From NCBI GenBank assembly GCA_905147135.1, contig LR990056.1, forward strand, positions 17,122,001-17,186,000: a stretch of DNA of 64,000 bases, read 5' to 3'. The translations under genes and the position numbers were made by a program. Below are positions 30,534 through 41,700 of the stretch, in pieces. This stretch comes from Blastobasis lacticolella (Eukaryota > Arthropoda > Insecta > Lepidoptera > Blastobasidae). Numbering within the stretch: the first letter of the stretch is position 1; each line of letters begins with the position of its first letter. The notes below the pieces were generated by a model. The model did not search any database, was not told where the DNA came from, and was given only the letters and a program-made list of their open reading frames with translations.

Positions 30534-32368
30534 AACAGAAAATTTCGCGTGGGACTAGACACGCGAATATACCTCTTGCAGTTTGGATATTATTGTCCAA
30601 GTATCGTTAATTGGAGTACATCGTAGAAAATACGTGAAAATGTATACCAAGAGCAGGAAACGGAGTAGGTATTTACAGGGTCATATAATGTAATTTTTTG
30701 GAGTTCTTTACTTTCAAGTAAAATAGGGAAAGGGACTGATGACTCAGATGGGAGCACATAGAAGGCGGAGTCTCTTCATTCAAAATTTTTATTCATTGAG
30801 CGGTAGAGTCAACATTTGTTATAATTGTTTTGGTTTTTTGGTTTCAAGTTTTACGTTTCGTAAAACAATAACAACGGTAAGGTAAGGTAAGGTAGTTCTA
30901 CTTACTTATAATATTTTATTCCCGGTCGTATCGGCTGGAAATCTATGACTAATTATCTGATAAAGTGCGGAGGAAAATAGTAAGGGTTTCCCTCATGCGA
31001 TAGGAAACAAAAGGATCCTCGAATATCAAGATTGAAGTGGTAAATTACGCTTTGATTATTTATTAATAACGTGTAGTAAGTGTATATGTGTAGTCTATAT
31101 ATAACACAAGTAGATACTTAAATTACTATTACTCATTGGAAATTGCTAATTTTGAAGTGAAATGTAAATACCGTGTTACGCATTTGCATAGTGTAGTTAT
31201 TATTACAAATTATACACCTAAACCCTTCTCATGAATCTCTCTGTCTACTGGCGAATACCGCATAAAAATCCGTTTAGTAGTTTTTGAGTTTATCGTGAAT
31301 AGACAGCAGACAGACGCGGCCTGAAGCTTTGTGTGATAATAATTATTATAGAAGCGAAGAGAGATTTGTCAGAACTGTAGCAAGTGGAACAATATGTGGT
31401 CTCTGTCTACCCGTACGGAAAAACAGCGTGACGTTAAGTATATATGAATACATACTCGTACATACACTCTCATGCGACGTGAGACACGCCCATATTCCAC
31501 AAGATCTGAGGACAGGAGCGTATCTGCCGAACCCTGTGGGTTGCAGTCACATATCAAAATATACTTAACACATCTTAAGATATACTTACGAGTACAACAA
31601 AAAGTCGCTTTCCGTGTTAGTCTGTCTGTCTGTATATCCTCATAAACCAAGCAACGGTTTTTGTCGCTGTTTTCATAATCATTTAGACATTTCTTCCTGA
31701 AGGAATACCTATAATTATGTGCATATTACTAGAGATGGGCCCACAATTGTTTTTCTACCTCTTGATTCACTCTATCTATTGTTGAAACACGCATTCAAAT
31801 CCGTTACGTAGTTTAAAATATCTAAGCACACATAGATACCCATGATCCATTTAAACTGACTTGTCTTATTTGGTGAACAAACTGCCCAAAATCACGACTT
31901 GCTGTATCAATCACGCTACGCATATTGTGTATAGATGTCGAGAATTATAGAAAACATAGAAAACATAGAACACACAGAAAACACATAGAATGTGAGTTAC
32001 AACGAATACTGATGCACATTATCCTTTTAACCAAATATAACAAGTCAGTTTAAACGGATCGTAATGGATACCTACATAGGCACGGAGGGCTGGGAGCGAC
32101 TTTGTTTTATACTAAGTCTAGATTGTGTCCCTGCCGGTAAGTAAAGTCTCCACTCCAGTGTTCTACAGGAAACCGTGGATTTGGCTGTGGAGACGTCTAG
32201 CATTTGCCAAATTGCAGCCAGAACAACGTATCTCGGGATTTTAGAGGTAAGAAATGCATCGGTCATAATCCTAGTGTTAATAACGCCTATAGGCAACGAC
32301 GACCATTTCCCATCAGGTGGCCCGCTTGCCTGTGTAGCGATGAACATAAAAAAAATATTTCGACAGCG

Positions 32369-34125
32369 CACATAGGGGTATTTAGCATTCCTAGCCGGGC
32401 GAAATTGATAAAACAAATTGCAAAACAAAAGCAAAAATGAATACTCGTTAGCGAGCCAGGTAGCTACTGAACAATAGACGACCCTTTCCAGGGTCGTGCG
32501 CCTGCGCCATCCAGCCAGGAACCAGGCGGAACTTGATCGTTGTCGCATGCGCTCGCGTCAGTTACTTGCTACATTAAAATCGTACCGTGTTTGAGACCTC
32601 AGTGCTTAATTATTGCGAGTTATTTAACCAAAAGTATCATGGATTATCATAATACAGGTAAGAATAGTCTTATTTATTACGATTCACTGATGTTTACATG
32701 TATTTTTATGGTTCAAAATAAATTTACAATTGTCTCCATTATTTAAGCAGGTTTTATCTGAATTATACATTTCAAAGTGATAATAGTTATCCTTCCGAGT
32801 GCTTCCGAGTAACGATTTCTGTTGTAACGGATGACAAAAACGGTCATTTGATAGTTGTTTCATGAATTGAGTGCTACTTTATGCTACTTTCGACAAAACT
32901 TACGCTTTAGTGTTGGTGTTAGCTAAAAAGTATTAACCGTTATTTTGGAGCAAATTATGAAATGTTTTCTTTATTATTGTTTCAGGGTTACCAGGGGGCT
33001 CTAACTACAATGTTGTAACTAAAGAATACCTGTTCAATAAAATGCAACAACAAGAATTGCCCACTTTTGACGAGAAAGTCGATTATTTGGAAAATTACCT
33101 TTTATCGTCTGACAATCGCTTTGGATTTTGGCTTATCTATCCTTCACGCTAGGATTCGCTTGTTTGAAAGTGTTTTGCACCTTTCTTACAAGCTTCCGAT
33201 AAAAAAATGGCAAGTGAGATCAGACTCGGACAAAGCTACAGTTAAAGAAAGGAAAGCTAGCATACAACAAAGATTTAGAAACGAAACTGGATTAATTGTA
33301 GACGTGCCGATAGCTGGGTTTGGTAATACCAATGATGGTAACACCAGCAGGCGCTTTTTCGGTGACCCATAGAAGACTGCAGAAATTACCGGTATCGATT
33401 ACAACCTGATATTCAGATCAAAAATAATTCTAGAGGTAATTTCAAGCGGCTATAAAGTTAACTTAAAAAAATTAGCTCAATACTGTAGGCACACAGCAAA
33501 AGTCTACCTCCCGCTCTATGACTGGCATCCGATGACCCCGACTATGCACAAAATTTTGATACATGGTGCTACATTCATGGAAAAGGCGTTATTGCCTATC
33601 GGACTATTATCGGAAGAGGCTGCTGAAGCTAGGAATAAACATTTCAGAATTCATAGATATAATTTTCGAGGAAGTTTTCGAGAATAGACAGCAATCAAGA
33701 TGTATTGAATTGCCTTCTACTGTCCTCGGATCCACTGATCACAAGTCTGAGGCCAAAGCCAAAGAGCAGAATGCATCCTTTTTCAAAAGAAGCGATAGCT
33801 ATGTTTTTGCCACCTTCTCCAGAATCTGAAAATGATTCAGATTCGGAATCTGAAACAGAACAGGTCGCAGAAAGTGACGATGAACCCTGGCATTCTTCCT
33901 CATCAAATTGATTTTATATAAAAATTTACGTAATTTGTCGATCAATAAATTTCAAATCATGAATACTCCTTTATTTTATCATCATATCATCCCATGACGC
34001 TCATTGTTGCATAAAAGCCTCCCCAATGGTGGTCTTGTATATTTTATTAAGTCTTACCTACTTTAGAGCAGAAAAAACAGCACAAATAATTTCGCCCGGC
34101 TAGGAATGCAAAATACCCCTATGTG
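32369..34125 (+). mobile_element. Transib-type DNA transposon with 38-bp TIRs and 5-bp TSD
   Basis: Both ends begin CACATAGGGGTATTT and match over 38 bp with one mismatch. The element is flanked by CAGCG at 32364-32368 and 34126-34130. A GC-rich 5-bp target duplication and a terminal CAC are hallmarks of Transib, the superfamily related to RAG1 and V(D)J signal heptamers. It carries a transposase remnant matching that family and sits inside an older family D-like copy. At 1.76 kb it is shorter than full elements, consistent with internal deletion. Confidence 0.82.
32639..33910 (+). pseudogene. RAG1-like (Transib) transposase remnant, intron-containing
   Basis: A short first exon (MDYHNT, 32639-32657, donor G|GTAAGA) appears to splice to 32986 (acceptor TGTTTCAG), giving LPGGSNYNVVTKEYLFNKMQ. 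After a frame change, KLPIKKWQVR, GLIVDVPIAGFGNTNDGNTS and RRFF lead to an in-frame TAG at about 33370. The same frame then continues through SVHK-like MHKILIHG and LPIGLLSEEAAEARNKHFR, the region that holds the catalytic glutamate in RAG1/Transib (RAG1: GAWASEGNESGNKLFRRFR). After another shift, LNCLLLSSDPLITSLRPK and an acidic tail end at 33911. The central part bearing the two catalytic aspartates is missing. Confidence 0.75.
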
Positions 34126-35399
34126 CAGCGGTAGGAATACAATAGTTTTTATTTTCATTGTGCAGAATGTAAGCGCGTTGATGTCTATTGTACGACGGTT
34201 CTTGTGATCACATACAAAAGACCTCAACGGGAGCTGATTTTCGCGTGCACTGTTTATTATTAAATAAAAGTTCGTACCTAGTTAGTAACATCTATATTTT
34301 TTTATATTGCCCAGGAAAGCACACGGACGGACGGCCCATCTGATGGAAAGCAGCCATCGTCATCCATCTGCAACCTAAAATAGAAAACGGATAATTGTAA
34401 GTACACGTTAGAGTCAACGGGGTCACCTAACAAATTAAACTGTAAGGGCAAAGTTACTGACATAGCGAACATAATTAATAAGCTGAGTGTCAGTTGGCTG
34501 GCCATGACCATGACTCGGCAGGCGTAGTGTGGGACGCCCTGCGGCCTGAAGTGACGATTTGTGTGCGGCTGCGGGTGGATGCTGGATGCGACAAGCCGAG
34601 GACAGGGTTCATTGGTTTCTGGGTGTATGTGATAAACATGTGTTTAAAAAAATGTATGTAGGTAGTTTATCAGCATAACACAATCTGTGCTTACTTTGGG
34701 GCTAGATGGCGCTGTGTGAATTTGTCCAAGTATATTTATTTATTCGCGCTCATTGGAGAAGGCCTATGTCCAGCAGTGGACTAGTATAGGCAGATGATGA
34801 TGACGAAGTTTATTGTAAGGAAAGGTTTGCGTCTCTCAGAGACCTCTGGAATTAAAAAATAAATAAATAACGAAAAAATGCTTTGCAATAAATCTTTAAC
34901 AGAGGTTTGTTAATTTCATTCAGAGCTTCATCCGAGTCTTTTAAGCACATAATAAAACTTTTAGAAGACTACGTAGCTCGTAAAAGGAATCTCGCAAATT
35001 CTTCCTTATATCGAGTCGACACATTCAGAACTGGCAATAACGGACGGTTAATGGCCTCTAACTGCTTCTTTCTAGGTCGTTGGGTGTTTGAACTTAGACT
35101 GCATTGAACCTGCTTTGCGCAGACTTTACGTAATAGTCCTTGCCGTACTTTGCACAGGCTGTTACGTAAAGTGTATACGTATTTTATCGAACGGCCGAGG
35201 AAATTCGGCATCAAATATAATGGAAAAAATTAACACTAACCAAGTATGACCAAGTGCAATTTCGGTTTAGTGAGTTTTCGATATTGTTTATCCTCAAACG
35301 CTAAAGCTAACGTTTCGACATTTGACGTCGCGTCACGGTCTTGTGACGGGGTTTCCGCCAATCGCGTGCCGTCTCGCCGACACACCTCCGCGTTTAAAA

Positions 35400-35547
35400 T
35401 TGGAACGCTGCGCGCGCCGCCGCTATCGACCGGCGGCCGTACGTCAGTGTCAGTTGTCAGCGGCAAGTAAGCCCCGGCGGACGCGACCCGGCCGGCTTGC
35501 TTGCGACCCGTGCGCTCGATTAGTGGGAAGTGGAGAAGTGCAGTGCT
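35400..35547 (+). promoter_or_regulatory. Probable PRODH promoter-proximal region and 5' leader
   Basis: A GC- and CpG-rich patch between AT-rich intergenic DNA and the PRODH start codon contains TCAGT at about 35445-35455, matching the arthropod initiator consensus. No convincing TATA box is seen. The GC-rich patch continues into intron 1 (to about 36140). The transcription start is not determinable from sequence. Confidence 0.35.
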
Positions 35548-35754
35548 ATGGCCCTCCTGCGAAGGCTAAAGGCGCGCCCTGTGACCGGCCTGCGCGCGCT
35601 GTCCCAGCCCACCAGCCAACCTCCCGACGAACTAGACGTCACCTTCACCGACACCGTCGCAGCTTTCAAGAGCAAGACCACATACGAACTGGTGCGCGCC
35701 TACGTGGTCTACCAGATATGCTCCATCAACTGGATAGTCGAGAACAACGATTCG
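35548..35754 (+). CDS. slgA: PRODH exon 1 with start codon and mitochondrial presequence
   Basis: The first ATG (35548) opens 69 codons ending at TCG|GTGAGT. Residues 1-20 ([20 protein letters not shown]) hold five Arg, one Lys and no acidic residue, a typical matrix-targeting presequence. The conserved enzyme begins near residue 29 (LDVTFTD). An in-frame GTG at 35530 exists, but there is no reason to prefer it. The leader just upstream is GC-rich. Confidence 0.92.
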
Positions 35755-38700
35755 GTGAGTCGATCGATTGGCTTACGTAACGGCGGACTACAATGCGGCC
35801 CGCGCGCGGAAATAGCGCTGAAATTCGTCTGAGTCGAGCGTCCTTGAGTGCGCAGGTAACGAGTGATGGACCGTCCAGATTTGACGATCGCGCGGCGTAT
35901 AGCGTCCGCCTTGCGTTTCTTGCTTTCCTTACAATTTTTTACCCTCACATCTGCGTCCTCCACGTGTTAGGTAACTCTGATCGATAAATCGATTAAGGAG
36001 CCAAAGGGACGGTTTTCTAGTTCTTTTGAGACCGGGATCGTATGAATGGGGGCATGGGACGGCGCAGGCGCGACCGACAGACGGCCGGCCAGACACCTGC
36101 CGCGCCGGCCGGCGTGCGTGTGGTGTGCCGTGTTGCCACGCGAATCGTTGCATTGCACAGCTTGGTTCGCGAGTTTATGTGATTTGTAGTGGGGCACAGT
36201 ACAGCGTATTGCAGTGGGTTCGTGTGCAGATGTTTATTTACAATGCTCATAGTTTTTCTGAGTTGTGGGAATTACACGCGATGAATCAAGAGGCAGTATT
36301 GCAGTAATTGACCAATAATTTTATTTAAAATTACGCTAGAATCCGACAAGAGTTGAAGGCTTAAAAATATAATAACTATTTATCCAAATATGATTTATAG
36401 TAAAGGTTAGTTTTGTTGGTTTTTAGATAAAAAGCGTTAGGTATATTGGATTTATGAGTTATTTGGACAGAACAACTAAAGCTAATGTTTCAAACTTCAG
36501 TCTCTAAGAAAATAATAGGATATCTAAGACTGAACTGAACACAATGGATACTTACGAATACATTACTGCACAATTAGGCTCTAGAAACCTATTCCATCAA
36601 AAGAAGATGGATGTAATTTTCTCTTATTTAAATGCAATGTATGTATCACCAGGGTAGGTGCAATTTGTACCATTTCGTCACTATTTTTCATCACTATTGA
36701 TAATCGATACCAAATTTCTCCCCAATCCTCACTGGTTTTCCTGTTTCATACTCAGCGTGTCTATGACCGAACTTTCAAATTATTTCAAGGACACTGTCGT
36801 GGTCTTACCATATGTCTTCCGCTGGGAACCCTGAGACCGGTTGAGTAGCCTCGGAAGCCCATAGGCACCCCCGTGAAAGTAGGTAGGTATATATTATTAT
36901 TATGGACCTCAGATTTTAAAATATTTTCGATTTCCAAATACCCCTCGACAGAGGAGGCCAAACGGCCAAGGGTCAGGGCGAGAGGGAGAGAGGAATCGCC
37001 GGACAATCCTAACGTTATCTAGCAAAACCGCTCGCTGGAGCCTCGCTATCACTGGATAACCATCCACCGCAGTCATTACACTGCTGCGTTCCGCACTGTG
37101 GCTGAGCCGGCCGAGGTTAAGGACCGGGGAAGTCGCCATACTTGGTTCGCGATCGATATTTGATTGCCTATAATAATAAGTATTTTTTTTTTCTCTTAAT
37201 CACACAATATACATTTCTTCATGCATTGGTTACAAAATTACATATGCGAGTGAGAGACAGCCTTGAACTATGCCTAGGTTCAAGGAGTACGTTAGGACTT
37301 TTGATACCCCATTCTCGAATCAGCTTGTTATAGGATCGATTCGTTTTCCTGCAGTTTTTGACGTTTGACAAGAGAGAACATCGCATCTTCTTCTTTTTAT
37401 GTTGTGGCTTTCGCTAAACGGTGATGGCGCGCCTGTTATTTGCACTGTGGCTGGACTTGACAATGTCGGTCAAATTTAGTTCGACTTTCAGCCGGGCGCA
37501 AAGTCTCGTGGCCCTTATTCTAGCGACTTTGCCAAAGACTATAATTAAAGCGACACCAACACGTCATAAAAAATGTAAAGAGATGGCCATTGATTGAGTT
37601 CCTTATACAAGAAACTAGAAAACTAAATTAATACAACACAATTCGCACAACTCAAAACCGCACCGAATCGCATACGATGCCACAGACAGACACCACACAA
37701 ACTATGGCATGGATACCCATTCCTCTTTTTCGTTGGAGGTTAAAAACAGTTTAATTGAAACGGATGTCATACAATACAAGGCGGGCAATATTCAGAGGCA
37801 GATCTAGCTGGAGCCCAACTAGGCCTCCGCATGGAGATTATGGCAGAACACTCTACTGATATGGAGGAGGCTCAATTCCAGCAGTGGACTGTTATGGGGT
37901 GCTGCTTCTAATGATTTAAACGAATCAAAAGTTAAAGAAAAATGTATAACCATGATCCAATCTGGTCAGGTTCCCCTGGTAGAAGGGTCATGGAGGTCAG
38001 ATCGCAGTCGTTCCACTGTAATTACCTGATCTGCCAAATCCTGGATCACGGTCAAGGCGGACCCCGGGCGCCCGTGCGCGAGATCATAACCGGGACATTA
38101 ACGCCAAAATGATTAATTATTTTTAATAGTAAGAGAAAAAGGCGAAATTTTATAATGTAAAGCTTAGGAAGAGCGCCAAACATAGCCATTCTTTGCATAG
38201 TTAATAAGTTTATTTTTTTCGAGAGCATTGCCCTGTGGAAATTTTTTGGGCGATCGCCAAATAAATTCGCAGCAGTATCGCGGTTTGATAGCCGGATCGA
38301 TCTCGTACTAAGCTATTAACACGAGTCTTGATTCGCTTTGATTCAACCTCTATAATGCATATTATTCATATTTATTTTGTTTATTTATTTAATAATTCAT
38401 GCACAATATATTACAAAGGTGGATTTAAAGCTTTGTAGCTTTATCTACCATATTCATTTTCATTTATTCGTAGTAATAATCATACATCGTCATTTAAAAT
38501 AGTTTCATGAATATAATTACTAATAGCTAATATCAATGTTAAAATACAATCAATTAAAATAATCAAAATTTAAAATTCATCAATCATCATGGCTCGAAAT
38601 AGTCAAATAATTATAAGTAAATTACAAATACTTCAAAAAGTCAAATATTAAATTAAATCACAATAGGAAATGTCAAATACAAAGTTTGGAAACTATATGT

Positions 38701-41700
38701 CCATTATTAAATAATCGAAATGTCAAATATTATGTTCAATAAATAGATCCAAAAAAATATATAAGAAATTATTAGAAAATTGCATTCAATTGATGACCAG
38801 GTGTAGGTAATATCCATCCAATAACGGTAAGGGACCAAGGCCTCGCTGATCTAAAAACTCATTTACAGAGTAGTTCTTGTCTTTGTTATTCTGTTCTTTT
38901 AGAATGCTCTTTTCATTAACACAGCTTTTAATAGCTTGCAGAACCTACTTGCATACGGCTAATATAAGGAATGGAACGCGTTGCCTGCGAGTGTGTTCCC
39001 TGATCATTATAATCTGGACGCCTTTAAGGTTAGAGTGAATAGGCTGTTCCTAGACAGGCATGCTCCATCTTCGGTCACATCGTCACTTACTAGGTGAGAT
39101 GGCGGTCGAATGCCTAGCTAGTGTAAAAAAAAGAACTGGCTTTATCCAATTTTTGATGTGTTCAAGTTTGCATTCATACTGCTTATATGTAGGTAGTTTG
39201 TGTTTGTTTTGTAGCAAGATTACCTACTTATGTTAGGTACAGTAAATATTTACATGTGTCTAATGCTTTCAAGCTGTTAGATAGATAATATAATCCTCGA
39301 CAAGCAAGGTCGGTAACTCGAGGTACTTTTAGGAATCTAAGCAATTTCTTAGTGTCTCAGTGTTAGATGTGCCTCCTAATACTGCTCGAAGCGAGATTGA
39401 CCAAGATATTCCTGGGGCCCCTGAGACTGGTTCAACAATCGAGGAAGCCCATTTGGAAATAAAAATACTTATCTGGAATACCTAATATTTTACTTGACTT
39501 CAATTTATGACAGTTTTAAATTGGAGCGTCGGTGGCCTAGTAGTTAAGGTGTCCGGCTCGTAAGCGAGAGGTACCGGGTTCGAACTCCAATGCAGGCATG
39601 TACCAACGATTCTTTTCTGAGTTATGTACATTAGTCGAACACTGCGATTGCTCTTACGGCGACGGAAAATATCGCGATGAAACTTGCACATTTAGGCGAC
39701 TGAATGTGTAACCTTGATGCAATCTTATAGTATTTTTTCTTTTACCATACCATACCAATATGGCTTAGAAAATGAAAAAACAAACTGTTCCACGTGCATC
39801 AACCCGTGGACAAACACATTCGTATGAATGACTGGCTTCGTACGAACGAAGACAATGACTGGCGCCCGCAAACATATCACCAAGTGTCTCGTTACCATGA
39901 ATCATAGCAATTAAATCTCACCTACGTAATTCTCCTTTATTGGGCATAGTCTCATAAAAAGATTAGAAATATGCGACAGAGATCTGATACTAAGACTGTA
40001 ATGTCAATATTTGTTTCTATCACAATTTATTGCGGGGATACACGACTTTTTGATGTTTGGGGACCACTTCTTTATTTGTTACTAATGTCTAATAACTAAA
40101 CTAATGGTTAAGTTTAGGGGCCTGACTCGTAAGGCAGAAATACCGAGTTTGATAATGAGTTTATCTAAGTTACGTAAGTTGAACACTAACCGACGCTGTT
40201 ACGGTGAGGAAAAACATTGCGATGAAATCTGCACATTCAGGCGATTGAATGTGTAACCATGATCAAATCTCAAATAATAATCATGGTCTGCTACGCAAGA
40301 AGTCTTAAGTTCTATTCCCGGACGGCCAAAAATTGAAATAATGAATTTTAATTTCTGTTACGGGTCTGGGTGTTCTATCTATGATAAGTATGTATTCAAA
40401 GGTAAATCGTAAATATAGTATATCAGTTATTTAGCAACGCTTTGCTTAGTTTGGGGCTAGACGGCGCTGTGTGAATTTGTTCACGATTATTTATTTATTT
40501 TATGTATTTAATCAGGTTAGGTTCCTCTTTTACAAGGTTAACGGAGGTCAGATGGCAGTTACTCCGCTGTAAACACTTGACCTGCCAAATCCCGTATCAT
40601 AGTCAAGGCGCGCGAGATCATAACCGGGATTTTGACATCAAGATGATTATAAATGATTCACATCACGGAGTTTCATGGTCGCATGTCTACGTAGCGAGGT
40701 TCAAGGTTGAACATGACGGGAAGGAGTTATCGTTACCACGAGAAACAGTTGTAATTTGCAAGGTTTATGACTGACTAATTAGTGCATAGTGAATACTAAT
40801 TGTGTAGTGAGCGAGTTTGTTATCGACGGGTTATATTTATTCACTTTCGTAAAATTATCCTGTAGAAACTTCACTGGCTAACATGTGAATTATTCTCTTA
40901 TATTGTATTTTGTAAGCTGTTTGTTTTCCTTAATAAAGAAAAATAAAATTATTGCCTAAAGTTATGTAGGTACTTAAGGAGGATAATAACCCTATTATCC
41001 TCCTTAAGTACCTACATAACTTTAGGCAATAACTTTATTTTTCTTTATTAAGTATCCGACTCGTAAGCGAGAATACCAAAAATTCTTTTCTGAGTTATGT
41101 ACATTAGTTGAATGCTAATCAATGCTCTTTCTGTGAGGGAAAACATCGTGATGAAACTTGCACATTCAGGCGACTGAATTTGTAACCATGATCCAATATG
41201 GTTAGGTTCCACTGGTAGCAGGGTCACGGAGGTCTGATGACATCGCTCTACTGTTATTATCTGATCTGCCAAATCCTGGATCATGGTATGGCGGACCCTG
41301 GACCCTGAAGCGAGAGAGCACAACCGGGACATTAACGCCAAAATGTTTTTGTTATTTAGGTACTTAAGTTGAACTTAAGTAAGTCTTTGGTACACAATAG
41401 AACTAAAATAGGTACGTACATATGATATAGAAAATTATTAAGAAATTCACGCCAGTGAAAACCCTTGAAACAGTTTTACCGAATGGCTGTCCAATGATCT
41501 TTTTTAATTCTAATGCAGTAGTTTCCAAGTCCATTCGAACCTAAGGTTCTGCAAGTCACAAAGGCTCAGATGAGCAGGTTACTTGAAATGAATTGATGTA
41601 AAACTATCTCCAAGTGGATTCAACAGAAAATACCCCGGGAAAGACCCAGGAAGCGGCGGCTGGAGTGTGTAGAGGAAGACTATGAATAGAAAACAGCCTG

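Noticed and set aside
30293..30610. Open frames of 84-105 codons on both strands
   Set aside because: They coincide with a family T SINE, so coding is fortuitous.
33563..33829. Separate small gene on + strand (MVLHSWKRRYCLSDYY...)
   Set aside because: Off-frame reading of the transposase remnant; the true frame gives MHKILIHG and LLSEEAAEARNK.
35793..36307. Short frames in the GC-rich start of PRODH intron 1
   Set aside because: They are on both strands, overlapping and without homology. Explained by high GC near the promoter.
40929..41052. microRNA precursor
   Set aside because: Arms are too long and too perfect for an animal pre-miRNA and continue into a SINE. Recorded as a palindrome instead.
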